19,249 bases of DNA, from NCBI GenBank assembly GCA_018064305.1, contig JAGHVP010000167.1, forward strand, positions 1-19,249, written 5' to 3'. This document shows, one piece after another, positions 1 to 9,357 of the stretch. The position numbers and the translations under genes are program-made. The notes beneath the pieces are model-generated. The model was not told where the DNA came from. It saw only the letters and a program-made list of their open reading frames with translations, and ran no database searches. The stretch is from Candidatus Equibacterium intestinale. Its GTDB lineage: Bacteria > Bacteroidota > Bacteroidia > Bacteroidales > UBA932. Each line of letters opens with the position of its first letter. The stretch's first letter is position 1.

Positions 1-1
1 G

Positions 2-2584
2 TCCCGCACCATAGACAAGACTGCTCTCGAGCATATCCAGGTGCTGAGTGTGACCGATGTGGCAGGGCTGCTCCCCGGCGGAAAGACCACAAGCCCCAAC
101 CTTACGGCATCACAGGGGTTCTCGCTCCGCGGCGGCGGTACTTTCGCCACAGCAGTGGAGGTGGACGGCGTGCGCCTTACAAACAATGCATCTTTCGACG
201 GGGCATCGGGTGTCTCAACCAACAATGTGGCATCTTCAAATGTGGAGTCGATAGAGGTTATTACAGGTGTTCCTTCGGTAGAATATGGTGACATGACCTC
301 AGGTGTGGTAAAGATCAACACCAGAAGAGGTGTGACTCCGTGGTCGGTGACGATGTCGACCGGCCCTATGACAAAGCAGGTGTCTGTTCACAAGGGATTC
401 GGACTCGGCGTCACATCTTCCGGAGCATCGCGCGGTGTGCTGAATGCCAGCCTTGAATATACCCGTTCGGTAGGCAACAAGATGTCACCTTTCTCTTCAT
501 ACGACCGCAAGCAGCTGGGACTCACATGGAGCAGACAGTTTGCGAAGGGCAGTTTCAGTGACAAGCCGCTGCGTGTTTCTGCAGGTATCACAGGGAACCT
601 GGGCGGCCGTGACAACCAGGCCGATCCCGACAGGCTGCTCGAGACATTCTCGACCGGCAAGGACAATACCCTCAGAGGAAATATCAATGCAGACTGGCTG
701 CTCTCAAAGAAATGGATAACGAATATTGAGTTCATGGCTTCGGCAATCTACAGCGACAAGCAGGAGAGGAGCCGCAGCCGCTATTCTGAATCGGTCAGCA
801 GCATCAGCATGCACTCGACCGAAGAGGGATACTTCATGGGATATCCCTGGACGGACGGCGGGGCGAATCCGGCTGTCCTCATAGCCCCCGGAATCTGGTA
901 CAATACCATGGCACTTGACGACAGGCCGCTGAACCTCAAGGCTTCGCTCAAGGCCAACTGGGCTAAGAACGTGGGCCGTGTAAACAACAAGGTCAAGCTG
1001 GGTGCAGAATGGACTGCCGACAAGAACTACGGTGTGGGCCGCTATTCAGAAGACCAGGCAACCGCCGCCACATACAGGGAATACCGTTTCTGCGACATTC
1101 CTACGATGTCGAATGTTGCGGCATATCTCGAAGACAACTTCATGCTGCGCACTGGAGACGATTCGCATCTCAACCTGATTGCCGGTGTACGTAACGACAA
1201 CACCATCATTCCCGGCTCGGCATACGGCGTCACATCCAGCATTTCTCCCCGTTTCAACGCAAAATGGACAGCATTCACAGAGAAAAGCCGTGCCGGTCAC
1301 TTCCTCAGGGAATTCTCAGTCCGTGCAAGCTGGGGTGTTGCTGCAAAGCAGCCGTCATACGGCGTGCTCTATCCCCAGCCCGGATACAGCGACATAGAAG
1401 TGTTCAAATCAACTGCAACCGCCGACAACACTGTCTACAAGGCGATATATGTGATACCTCAGTCAATCGAATACAATCCCGCCCTCTGCTGGCAGAGAGA
1501 CCATCAGAGTGAGCTGGGTCTGGATATGAACCTGGGTGGAACCCGCATTTCGCTTGCCGGTTACTATACCAGGACAATCGGTGCGTACAGCGAGATATCG
1601 GGCTATAACAAGTTCTCATTCGTAGATACCGGGGCGGAAGCAGTCCAGGGCCTTGGCATTCCTGTAGAGAACAGAGACTTTTCAATTGCCCCGGACGGTA
1701 CCGTGACAGTGCACGACAAGACAGGGGCAATGCCTTCAATCACCACCACCGGCAAGACCCGCAACCTGTTTGTCCCCACATTCACTGAAGACAACGACGA
1801 CAACCCAGTGACCCGCGCGGGTGTGGGATGGGTGATAGACTTTCCCCGCATCAAAGCCATCAACACCACCATCCGTTTCGACGGTAACTATTATGCACAG
1901 CGCTCTGTCTACTCGGACCTGCTGCCGTATTACATGAACGGCCGTAAGTCGATAGTGGACGGCAGCGACCTCAAATACCTCGGCTGGTACTACGGCGGTC
2001 ATGTCACATCCAACGGCTCTGAGACCAGGAGTATCAAGAGCAACATCATGATCACCACCAACATTCCCAAGGTGGGCATGATCCTCTCCCTCAAGATGGA
2101 GGCGAACCTGATGACATATTCTAGAACTTTGAGCGAAAGGGCCGACGGTTCGGCAAGAAGCTATGTGATTACCGACCGTACCGACGCCATGTCTTATATA
2201 GAAGGCAAATCAATCTACGACGAAGAGGGTTACACAGTGTTCTTCCCAGAATATTACACAGCGTTTGACGACCCCACACCCGTTCCTTACCTGGAAAAGC
2301 TCAAGTGGGCCAAGGAAAACGACCAGGCTCTCTACACAGACCTGTCGCACCTGCTCATAACCAATACATCTGAAAACTACACCTATATGAAAGACTATAT
2401 GTCTCCTTCTTACAGCGCACATTTCAGCGTGACAAAGGAAATAGGCAACCTGGCATCGATATCATTCTATGCCAACAACTTCCTGAACATGCAGAACCGC
2501 ATCTATTCGACCCGTACCAAGAGCTGGCTCACAATGAATCCCGCCGTGTACTACGGTCTCACACTCCGTTTGAAAATCCAATAA
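2..2584 (+). CDS. TonB-dependent outer-membrane receptor, 5'-truncated
   Basis: The frame is open from base 2, before the GTG at 41, so the gene begins outside the window; 860 codons are visible. The first ~95 residues look like the end of a plug domain: an ITG-V-S-EYGD-like stretch (VITGVPSVEYGDMTSGVV) and the preceding SLRGGGTF/VDGVRLTN segments match the usual 'RG...iDGv...sieviRG..a.yG' pattern. The rest is rich in alternating aromatic and polar residues typical of a 22-strand barrel and ends YYGLTLRLKIQ, a plausible last strand. By family, such receptors move a bound ligand across the outer membrane using TonB-ExbBD energy. There is no SusD-like partner next door; a DUF4876-like lipoprotein follows 12 nt later, so this is not a classic polysaccharide-utilisation pair. 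The substrate is unknown. The signal peptide and any N-terminal carboxypeptidase-like domain would lie upstream of the window. Confidence 0.93.
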   Translation, partial: SRTIDKTALEHIQVLSVTDVAGLLPGGKTTSPNLTASQGFSLRGGGTFATAVEVDGVRLTNNASFDGASGVSTNNVASSNVESIEVITGVPSVEYGDMTSGVVKINTRRGVTPWSVTMSTGPMTKQVSVHKGFGLGVTSSGASRGVLNASLEYTRSVGNKMSPFSSYDRKQLGLTWSRQFAKGSFSDKPLRVSAGITGNLGGRDNQADPDRLLETFSTGKDNTLRGNINADWLLSKKWITNIEFMASAIYSDKQERSRSRYSESVSSISMHSTEEGYFMGYPWTDGGANPAVLIAPGIWYNTMALDDRPLNLKASLKANWAKNVGRVNNKVKLGAEWTADKNYGVGRYSEDQATAATYREYRFCDIPTMSNVAAYLEDNFMLRTGDDSHLNLIAGVRNDNTIIPGSAYGVTSSISPRFNAKWTAFTEKSRAGHFLREFSVRASWGVAAKQPSYGVLYPQPGYSDIEVFKSTATADNTVYKAIYVIPQSIEYNPALCWQRDHQSELGLDMNLGGTRISLAGYYTRTIGAYSEISGYNKFSFVDTGAEAVQGLGIPVENRDFSIAPDGTVTVHDKTGAMPSITTTGKTRNLFVPTFTEDNDDNPVTRAGVGWVIDFPRIKAINTTIRFDGNYYAQRSVYSDLLPYYMNGRKSIVDGSDLKYLGWYYGGHVTSNGSETRSIKSNIMITTNIPKVGMILSLKMEANLMTYSRTLSERADGSARSYVITDRTDAMSYIEGKSIYDEEGYTVFFPEYYTAFDDPTPVPYLEKLKWAKENDQALYTDLSHLLITNTSENYTYMKDYMSPSYSAHFSVTKEIGNLASISFYANNFLNMQNRIYSTRTKSWLTMNPAVYYGLTLRLKIQ

Positions 2585-2596
2585 ACAATTAATATC

Positions 2597-3925
2597 ATGA
2601 AGAAACTTTTCAACATCATCCTCATCGCAGGGCTCAGCATCCTTGCGGTCTCATGCAAAAAAGAAATTCCTCAGCCCCCTGTACCGGTAAGTGTCCAGCT
2701 CCAGTTTGAAAATGCTGCATTCCAGGTAGAGGGTATCACAGTTACCCTGACAGATGCAGCCGGCACAGCATATTTCGAGGCAGTCACCGATGCAACCGGT
2801 GAAGCAGGCTTTACAGTTCCCGCCGGCAGTTACACTGCATCTGCAGTCTATAAAATCACAAAAGACGGTGAAAGAATCGCATACAACGGCAGCAACAACA
2901 CCATCGTAGTCACTCCAGATACAGCAGAACCTTTTGTAATCAATCTTCTTCAGGTTATCAGCCAGCAGATTATCATCAAGGAGCTCTACAACGGCGGATG
3001 CGTTGCAGCTGACGAGGCCGGCTCATATCAGTCAGACCAGTATGTAGTGCTCTACAACAACTCACCCGATGTTGCAGATGCATCAAACATCGTCTTTGCA
3101 ATCACAGCTCCCTATGAGAGCTATACAGAGAATGCATACTATTCAAGCGGAAACACTCTTCTGTACGAACATGAAGACTGGATTCCCGCAGCAGGTGCAC
3201 TCTGGTGGTTCACTGCAGAGTCTGTCACTATCCAGCCCTGGTCACAGATTGTAGTTGTCTTCAAGAAAGCGGTCGACCACACAATCGTCAATCCCAACTC
3301 AGTTGACTTGAGCAAGCCCGACTACTACTGGATGAACAACGGCAGTATCACTCAGTACTCAAGGGCAGGTTATGAGGTTTCCGAGAATATCCCCGCATCA
3401 CATTACCTCACAGGCGCCTGCTTTGCAATGTCTCCTACAGGCTGGCCTATCACAGCGGGCGGTCCTGCATTCTTCATCGGCAAGATGCCAAGGGATGAAG
3501 CCAATGCACTCTGCCTCGACAGCGAGAAATATGATGTAACCCTCGGCACTCCCATGATTTTTGCACAGGTCAAATTCCCCAAGGCAAATGTTGTTGACGC
3601 AGTGGAGGTCTGGACAAAGGACAATGAGTCAACCAGCCACGTCCGCTTCCCCGCAGACATCAACTCGAACTATGTGTCAATCACCACCAAGCTCGGCTAT
3701 TCAATCTACCGTAACGTTGACAAGGGAGCAACCGAGGCTCTCGAGGAGAACGCAGGCAAGCTGGTTTACGGCTACACCGGAGGTACTGATGACATCGAGG
3801 GCTCAACCGACCCTTCAGGCATCGATGCCGAGGCTTCTATCGCAAACGGCGCCCACATCGTTTATTCAGAGACCAATGACTCTAAAAAGGACTTCCACCA
3901 GAGAAAGGTCGCTTCTCTTAAGTAA
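2597..3925 (+). CDS. DUF4876-like surface or periplasmic lipoprotein
   Basis: This is a 442-residue lipoprotein. A basic start and hydrophobic stretch end in LAVSC with Cys20 as the lipid-bearing residue. Residues ~30-118 form a prealbumin/carboxypeptidase-regulatory-like beta-sandwich (QLQFENAAFQVEGITVTLTD, then TGEAGFTVPAGSYTASA). From ~125 on, the IIIKELYNGGC start, DQYVVLYNNS and the Trp/Tyr-rich middle resemble the DUF4876 family, whose function is not known. Besides Cys20, three cysteines (135, 275, 306) remain in the exported part. The gene sits 12 nt after the TonB receptor and 29 nt before a barrel protein, so it is probably co-transcribed. It may be the ligand-capturing partner of the receptor, but that is inference from gene order. 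Family assignment is from memory of the motif and context, not from a search. Confidence 0.82.
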   Translation: MKKLFNIILIAGLSILAVSCKKEIPQPPVPVSVQLQFENAAFQVEGITVTLTDAAGTAYFEAVTDATGEAGFTVPAGSYTASAVYKITKDGERIAYNGSNNTIVVTPDTAEPFVINLLQVISQQIIIKELYNGGCVAADEAGSYQSDQYVVLYNNSPDVADASNIVFAITAPYESYTENAYYSSGNTLLYEHEDWIPAAGALWWFTAESVTIQPWSQIVVVFKKAVDHTIVNPNSVDLSKPDYYWMNNGSITQYSRAGYEVSENIPASHYLTGACFAMSPTGWPITAGGPAFFIGKMPRDEANALCLDSEKYDVTLGTPMIFAQVKFPKANVVDAVEVWTKDNESTSHVRFPADINSNYVSITTKLGYSIYRNVDKGATEALEENAGKLVYGYTGGTDDIEGSTDPSGIDAEASIANGAHIVYSETNDSKKDFHQRKVASLK

Positions 3926-3954
3926 TAATTTGAAATAACTGATTGATTCACAAT

Positions 3955-5538
3955 ATGAGGTTCAACTCACTTGCAATATCTGTCCTGCTCCTCTGCTGCG
4001 CCCTTCCGGCTGCAGCTGGGGACAAGGACGGCCTGCGCGACTTCGATTTCATCAAGGAGACTACTCCTTGCCTTAACCTTTCAAATCCTGCGGCTCTCTC
4101 GGCCTGGAACGGTAAGATATCCAAGGCCAGCGTCATGCTTGACAAGGAGGACGGACCTCTGGTTTCACTGATTCAGTCCAAGGACAGTTATGAGGCTGTT
4201 GCCGGAACCGAGTCTTTCGTGCGTATTTCCAACAAGACAGCCTTCCACGGCAATATCAGCTGGGGCTACTTCAACGGAAAGGATATGGGCGGTCAGATCC
4301 TTATCGACCCCTACTACAATCCTGTCAATTTCCTGGAGAGCGATCCCGCCACCATCGGCACGAAGCAGAGAGAGTCATATTCCCTCAAAGGCGACATGAG
4401 CCATACCTTCAACAGCAGATGGGCTGCCGGAATCGGAGTGAAGTTCGACTGCAAGGACCAGACTAAGATCAAGGACCCGCGCTTCATGACATACTGGACA
4501 GACCTCAGGCTGGATGCAGGAGTAAGCTTCCGTCCTTCCGACGGGCTGATGCTGGGTGCATCGCTGTTCTACAGGAACACTCTGGAACAGATCCAGGGTG
4601 GCATCTACGGACAGATCGACAAGCAGTATTTCGTCCAGACCGACAAGGGCGGCTTTCTGGGCACAGTCTCGGAGCTTGTGGGCGACCGCAACCACATGTC
4701 ACTTATGTCACGCAGACCTATGGACAACTCTTTCTTCGGAGGTGCCCTGCAGGTGACTTCCGGTGACAGGCTTGCAAGCGAGGTTTCGTTTGCCTACCGC
4801 ACAGGATATTACGGCCGCAAATCCACCAGCACTGCGGTGTTCTATGAATTCTCTGGAATAGAGGTCAGATATGACGGATCGTATCTGATTCCTTCTGGTA
4901 ACAACCTGCACAGGATATCCCTTTCAGCAGGATATACCACACTTGGCAACAACGAGAACAAGTTCAACTATGTGACACCGCTCGGTGGCGTGACAGAGGT
5001 TCAGTATACCGGTGCAAGCCACATCCTTGACCGCAGCGTGATAGACGGCGTGCTGGGTTACAGATGGTACCGCAATACCGACGGCGGCCGCCCCGAATTT
5101 ACATTAGGTGCTGATTTCGACTTCTATTCAAGGTTCCAGCACACCGACCTTTTCCCCATCTACCGCAACAGTGACTTCACAAGGGTGGATGCCGACATAT
5201 TCTGCAGCAGGGACTTCAGGATGAAGAAAGGCATCATAACCCCTGAAATCCACGCCCTGGGCCGCTACGGTTTCGGAACCGAGAAGGAAGACGGTGTGAC
5301 TGTGGCCGGCGGATCGAGCGCCAAGAGTTTCGACTACTGGCTCGGAAGAGATTTCGAATTCGAGACAGCTCCGCGGTACGGCGCCGCAGCAGGCGTGACA
5401 TTCACAATAATAACTGCGAAGGGAATTGCCCCGTATGTGAAGGTAACGGACTCCTTCATGTCATTGGTGGCAGAGCCCGCACATCTTGACGGCCGCATCA
5501 GAAACGTGGCGGCAATCACATTCGGATGCACATTCTAA
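3955..5538 (+). CDS. DUF6850-like outer-membrane beta-barrel protein
   Basis: This is a 527-residue exported protein. I chose the ATG at 3955 because it begins directly with a signal peptide (MRFNSLAISVLLLCCALPAAAG); the in-frame TTG four codons earlier adds nothing. The mature part is full of short amphipathic strands separated by Gly/Asn/Asp turns (for example LMLGASLFYRN, ASEVSFAYRTGYYG, APYVKVTDSF) and ends AAITFGCTF with a terminal aromatic residue, as expected for outer-membrane barrels. Size, pattern and its place after a DUF4876-like gene suggest the DUF6850 outer-membrane beta-barrel family. No enzymatic motif was seen. It probably works with the preceding receptor and lipoprotein in the same uptake or surface complex, but what passes through it cannot be read from the sequence. 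Confidence 0.8.
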   Translation: MRFNSLAISVLLLCCALPAAAGDKDGLRDFDFIKETTPCLNLSNPAALSAWNGKISKASVMLDKEDGPLVSLIQSKDSYEAVAGTESFVRISNKTAFHGNISWGYFNGKDMGGQILIDPYYNPVNFLESDPATIGTKQRESYSLKGDMSHTFNSRWAAGIGVKFDCKDQTKIKDPRFMTYWTDLRLDAGVSFRPSDGLMLGASLFYRNTLEQIQGGIYGQIDKQYFVQTDKGGFLGTVSELVGDRNHMSLMSRRPMDNSFFGGALQVTSGDRLASEVSFAYRTGYYGRKSTSTAVFYEFSGIEVRYDGSYLIPSGNNLHRISLSAGYTTLGNNENKFNYVTPLGGVTEVQYTGASHILDRSVIDGVLGYRWYRNTDGGRPEFTLGADFDFYSRFQHTDLFPIYRNSDFTRVDADIFCSRDFRMKKGIITPEIHALGRYGFGTEKEDGVTVAGGSSAKSFDYWLGRDFEFETAPRYGAAAGVTFTIITAKGIAPYVKVTDSFMSLVAEPAHLDGRIRNVAAITFGCTF

Positions 5539-5572
5539 TCTTAAAAGAACAACATATCAAATCACTCATATC

Positions 5573-6646
5573 ATGAAACGTATTGCGCTGATAATAACCG
5601 CCTGCCTTGCAGTCTGTGTTTCCTGCAGGCAGAACAACACCTTCACAATCAACGGCACCGCACCCGCAGAGTGCGAAGGGTGCAATGTTTACCTTAACTA
5701 CGGCTCTGTGGCCGACACGGCAGTTGTGACAGAGGGCCGGTTCACCTTCACAGGTGAAATAGAGTCACCCGACATGGCCAGGGTTTCACTCTTCACTGCT
5801 GACTATCATACAATGTTCTGCACTATTGTGCTCGAGCCCGCAACACTCGAACTTGCACTTTCAGATGCCAGCACCTGCACAGGTTCGAGCCTGAACGAAA
5901 TCAATACTGCATACGAAGAAGCCAGAAAGAAAAATATCGATGACTATTATGCAGTAATCGATCTGCTCAGGGCCGACAGCCTGATGACACCGGAGGAGAG
6001 GGAAGGAAAGATGAACGAAGCATATAAGGTGTTTATGGGCAGAAACGATTCGGTCTACAGTATAATGTTCAGCGAGCATAATAACGATATCCTCGGCGCT
6101 GCCGCCCTTATGGCGCTTGAGAGAAACAAGGCATCGTTCGACTCTCTCTACAACATTGCCGGTGACAAGGTGAAAGCATACTACAAGGTTGAGAATGAGC
6201 GTGTGCGCTATGAACAGCTTGAGAAGACAGCGGTGGGCTGCATGTTCACCGACTTTGAAGTCGAATATGGCAATGCCGACAGCACTGCTGTGAAGTTCTC
6301 AGACTATGTGGGCAAAGGAAAATATGTGCTTGTGGATTTCTGGGCAAGCTGGTGCGGCCCCTGCAGGGCTGAGATAGCCAACCTGGCAGAGATCTATCCC
6401 AAGTACAAGAGTGACAGTTTCGAAATTCTCGGAGTTGCTGTGTGGGATAAGAGAGAAGACACGGAGAAAGCTCTTGAGAGTCTTCCCATAAGCTGGCCCA
6501 TCATATATGACGCCCAGCATATTCCTACTGACATTTACGGCATCAGAGGCATTCCAGAGATTATTCTCTTCGGTCCCGACGGAACTATCGTGGCCCGTGG
6601 CATCCGCGGTGCTGCCATCCCAGAATTCCTTGATACTGTGCTTTAA
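5573..6646 (+). CDS. TlpA/DUF4369-type lipoprotein thioredoxin
   Basis: This is a 357-residue periplasm-facing thiol-disulfide oxidoreductase. I took the ATG at 5573 because it starts a lipoprotein signal peptide ending CVSC (Cys18); the longer upstream frame only overlaps the end of the previous gene. Residues ~22-110 resemble the DUF4369 beta-domain found in front of Bacteroidota thioredoxins (FTINGTAP..., then a GRFTFTGEI strand). A charged helical region spans ~110-220. The thioredoxin fold follows, with WASWCGPC at 257-264 (Cys261/Cys264), the central LGVAVWDK strand, and cis-Pro328 in GIRGIPEIILF. CGPC is the usual motif of reducing TlpA/ResA-like proteins. It lies 34 nt after the barrel gene in the same run. 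A role in keeping the cysteine-containing lipoprotein partner reduced or correctly paired is possible but inferred. Confidence 0.88.
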   Translation: MKRIALIITACLAVCVSCRQNNTFTINGTAPAECEGCNVYLNYGSVADTAVVTEGRFTFTGEIESPDMARVSLFTADYHTMFCTIVLEPATLELALSDASTCTGSSLNEINTAYEEARKKNIDDYYAVIDLLRADSLMTPEEREGKMNEAYKVFMGRNDSVYSIMFSEHNNDILGAAALMALERNKASFDSLYNIAGDKVKAYYKVENERVRYEQLEKTAVGCMFTDFEVEYGNADSTAVKFSDYVGKGKYVLVDFWASWCGPCRAEIANLAEIYPKYKSDSFEILGVAVWDKREDTEKALESLPISWPIIYDAQHIPTDIYGIRGIPEIILFGPDGTIVARGIRGAAIPEFLDTVL

Positions 6647-6673
6647 CCATACTGCATTCCGGTCCTTCCTTCC

Positions 6674-8491
6674 ATGCCCAGCTATCTGCAGGTAGAGAAT
6701 ATTTCCAAGTCGTACGGCACAAAAGTGCTGTTCGAGAAGATTTCCTTCAATATCAATGAAGGGGACAAGATAGCGCTTATTGCGCCCAACGGCACAGGAA
6801 AGACCTCACTGCTGCGCATCTTGGCAGGCAAGGATTCGTCTGACCGGGGCGGGCAGATAAAGTACCTGAAAAACATTGTCACGGCCTTTCTGGAGCAGGA
6901 AACGGCCCTGGATCCTTCCAAGACCATCCTCGAGCAGGTGCTTTCGCAGGTAGACCGCAGCACCACACATGCCGAGGAGTGGGACCTGGAGGTGGAGGCC
7001 ATGCAGATTCTGACGTCGCTGGGGCTGCAGGACTTCTCGAAACGTACCACCGAGCTTTCCGGAGGTGAGGCAAAAAGGGTGGCACTGGCGGGCGTCCTGA
7101 TAAAGAATGCCGACTTCGTGGTGCTTGACGAGCCCACCAACCATCTGGACCTGGAAGCCATAGAGTTTCTGGAAGATTACCTCAGGAAAAGCCGCCGCAC
7201 CCTGTTTATGGTGACTCACGACCGCTATTTCCTGGACCGTGTGTGCAACACTATCCTGGAGCTGGACGGCGGCAACCTCTATACATATAAGGGCAACTAC
7301 TCGTATTATCTTGAAAAGCGCGAGGAGCGGCTTGCCGTGGCGGCTGCCCTGAACGACAAGTACCGCAACCTTTACCGCCGCGAGCTGGAGTGGATGCACA
7401 GCACCCCCTGCGCACGCACCGGCAAGGCGCGCTACCGTATCAACGCCTTCTATGACCTGAAAGAGAATGCCGCACCCATCAGGGAGAGCAAGACACTTTC
7501 AATCAATCTGGGCCGCCAGCGCCTTGGCAGGAAGATAGTGAACTGCCACGGAGCAGGTTTCAGCTACGGCGACCGGAAGATGCTCTCTGACTTCACCTAC
7601 AACTTCACACCGGGTGAGAAGGTGGGAATAGTTGGGGCGAACGGTATCGGCAAAAGCACATTCCTGAATATTATAACAGGCCAGCTTCCAGTAGACACAG
7701 GCTATATCGAGTGGGGCGAGACGGTCCGCTTCGGTTATTATAAGCAGGAAGGTATCAGGTTGAAAGAGAACATGACGGTGCTTGAGGCTGTGCGTGAGAT
7801 TGCGGAAGAGGCAAAGGCAGCCGATGGCAGCAACATTGCCGTAACCACGTTCCTGCAGCAGTTCCTGTTCCCGCACGAAATGTTCAACACCCGCATCGAC
7901 CTGCTGAGCGGTGGCGAGAAGCGCCGCCTGTACCTGCTTACCGTGCTGATGCTCAGGCCCAATGTGCTGATACTTGACGAGCCCACGAATGACCTTGATA
8001 TCGTAACCCTGAATGTGTTGGAGGAATATCTGAAGAATTATGACGGGAGCGTGATACTTGTATCGCACGACCGTTTCTTCCTTGACAAGGTGGTGGACCA
8101 CCTGTTTGTGTTCATGGGCGACGGTGAGGTGAAGGACTTTGTGGGAAGCTACAGTGAATACCGCGAATTCATACTCCAGAAGAGGCGCGATGATGCTGCC
8201 GCCGAGCGTGCCGCAGCGCAGGCAGAGAAGAAGGAGGCAGCAAAACTTGCCGGACCGGCAGCACCGGCACAGCCGGCGGTGCGCAAGCTCACTTTCAAGG
8301 AAAAACGCGAGCTGGAACAGCTGGAGGCCGACCTGGCAGCCCTGGAAGAGCGCAGGGCGTTGCTTGAGACAGAGCTTAATTCCGGCACTCTGCCGATAGA
8401 TGAACTTACTGCCAAATCCATTGAAATCCAGCAGATAATTGCCGATATAGACGCAAAGGAAACGCGCTGGCTGGAACTTTCTGAAATATAG
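6674..8491 (+). CDS. ABC-F family ATPase, Uup-like
   Basis: This is a 605-residue soluble protein with two ABC domains and no membrane span, which places it in the ABC-F (ribosome-associated) class rather than among transporters. Domain 1 has Walker A APNGTGKTS (37-45), signature LSGGE (128-132) and VVLDEPTNHLD. Domain 2 has GANGIGKST (321-329), LSGGE (411-415) and LILDEPTNDLD. The linker at ~205-280 carries RRELEWM and a KARYRINAF segment as in Uup/EttA-type proteins. After an Ala/Glu/Lys/Pro-rich hinge (~503-537) comes KLTFKEKRELEQLEADLAAL, a C-terminal coiled coil characteristic of Uup. The first Walker A Gly is Ala, a tolerated change. By family it acts on the ribosome, probably clearing stalled or structured states. 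It starts 27 nt after the thioredoxin gene and ends 3 nt before the next gene. Antibiotic resistance is not indicated. Confidence 0.93.
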   Translation: MPSYLQVENISKSYGTKVLFEKISFNINEGDKIALIAPNGTGKTSLLRILAGKDSSDRGGQIKYLKNIVTAFLEQETALDPSKTILEQVLSQVDRSTTHAEEWDLEVEAMQILTSLGLQDFSKRTTELSGGEAKRVALAGVLIKNADFVVLDEPTNHLDLEAIEFLEDYLRKSRRTLFMVTHDRYFLDRVCNTILELDGGNLYTYKGNYSYYLEKREERLAVAAALNDKYRNLYRRELEWMHSTPCARTGKARYRINAFYDLKENAAPIRESKTLSINLGRQRLGRKIVNCHGAGFSYGDRKMLSDFTYNFTPGEKVGIVGANGIGKSTFLNIITGQLPVDTGYIEWGETVRFGYYKQEGIRLKENMTVLEAVREIAEEAKAADGSNIAVTTFLQQFLFPHEMFNTRIDLLSGGEKRRLYLLTVLMLRPNVLILDEPTNDLDIVTLNVLEEYLKNYDGSVILVSHDRFFLDKVVDHLFVFMGDGEVKDFVGSYSEYREFILQKRRDDAAAERAAAQAEKKEAAKLAGPAAPAQPAVRKLTFKEKRELEQLEADLAALEERRALLETELNSGTLPIDELTAKSIEIQQIIADIDAKETRWLELSEI

Positions 8492-8494
8492 ACC

Positions 8495-9355
8495 ATGAAA
8501 CGCATCATATTTTTGCTTTTCGCGTGCCTTGTGTGCGCCTGCAGGCCTTGTGCCGGCTTTGATCTGGAAGATGTACGCTATACTCCGGAAGATTCGGTAC
8601 GCTTCTGTGCAGTGGCAGAGAAAATGCTGCCATACGCCCAGGAACCAGCTCAGCAGCTGATAATCCGGGTGGCAAAGGAATTTCTGGGAACCCCTTATGT
8701 TGCAGGGCTGCTCGAGCAGGAGCCCGAAATGCTTACCATAGACACGCGTCACTCCGACTGCATCCTGTTTGTGGAGATGTGCCTGGCAATTACTCTTGCA
8801 GTGCAGAGTGATGACTGCAGTTTTGAACATTTCTGCCAGATAACCCAGAGCCTGCGCTATCAGGGAGGGGAGGTTGACGGGTATGCCTCGCGCAACCACT
8901 ATACCTCTGCATGGATCCTGCAGGGTGAAAGCAACGGGCTTTTTACAGAAGTCAGCCGGGAGACAGGCGGTGTGCCGCGCGGCCAGCACTTCAACTTCAT
9001 GTCAACCCATCCTGATTCATACAAGCAGCTGGCAGGCAACCCCGGGCTGGTGGAGAGGATTGCCGATACAGAGGCATGGCTGAACGGATTCGAGTATTAT
9101 TATCTGCCGCAGAGCAACATAGACAACCTTTGCAAGGGCATCCGTACAGGCGACATCATCTGCTTTGTGACACCTGTGGCCGGTCTGGACATAGGGCATG
9201 TGGCACTGGCATACGAGCATAACGGGCAGATGCACTTCATCCACGCATCATCGGCCGCCAAGAAAGTGATAATCTCAGAAGAGACTGTGGCTGACTATAT
9301 CAAGACACATAAATCCACCTGTGGGCTGCGTGTGGTGCGTCTTTCCGGCGAATAG
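8495..9355 (+). CDS. DUF1460 (amidase-like, NlpC/P60-fold) exported protein
   Basis: This is a 286-residue protein of the DUF1460 / N-acetylmuramoyl-L-alanine amidase-like family, thought to cut peptidoglycan-derived bonds. The N-terminus is an export signal (IIFLLFACLVCAC); lipidation at Cys16 is possible because of VCAC, but ordinary cleavage before ~Gly21 fits too. The likely catalytic cysteine is Cys89 in HSDCILFVE, following the FLGTPYVAGLLE region. The likely histidine is His235 in LDIGHVALAYE, with a further His250 in MHFIHASS. Length is normal for the family. The ATG lies 3 nt after the ABC-F stop, so the two are probably translationally coupled. A cell-wall turnover role is a family-based expectation; the exact substrate is unknown. 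Confidence 0.87.
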   Translation: MKRIIFLLFACLVCACRPCAGFDLEDVRYTPEDSVRFCAVAEKMLPYAQEPAQQLIIRVAKEFLGTPYVAGLLEQEPEMLTIDTRHSDCILFVEMCLAITLAVQSDDCSFEHFCQITQSLRYQGGEVDGYASRNHYTSAWILQGESNGLFTEVSRETGGVPRGQHFNFMSTHPDSYKQLAGNPGLVERIADTEAWLNGFEYYYLPQSNIDNLCKGIRTGDIICFVTPVAGLDIGHVALAYEHNGQMHFIHASSAAKKVIISEETVADYIKTHKSTCGLRVVRLSGE

Positions 9356-9357
9356 AG

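Noticed and set aside
2..3925. A SusC/SusD polysaccharide-utilisation pair.
   Set aside because: The lipoprotein after the receptor has a beta-sandwich start and DUF4876-like features, not the helical tetratricopeptide architecture of SusD, and no carbohydrate enzymes are nearby.
5486..5572. An upstream start for the thioredoxin gene, overlapping the end of the barrel gene.
   Set aside because: The lipoprotein signal begins at 5573; the extra 29 residues would bury it.
7499..8989. A 496-codon open frame on the - strand opposite the ABC-F and DUF1460 genes.
   Set aside because: The sense strand encodes well-supported proteins here; the antisense translation has no recognisable domain.
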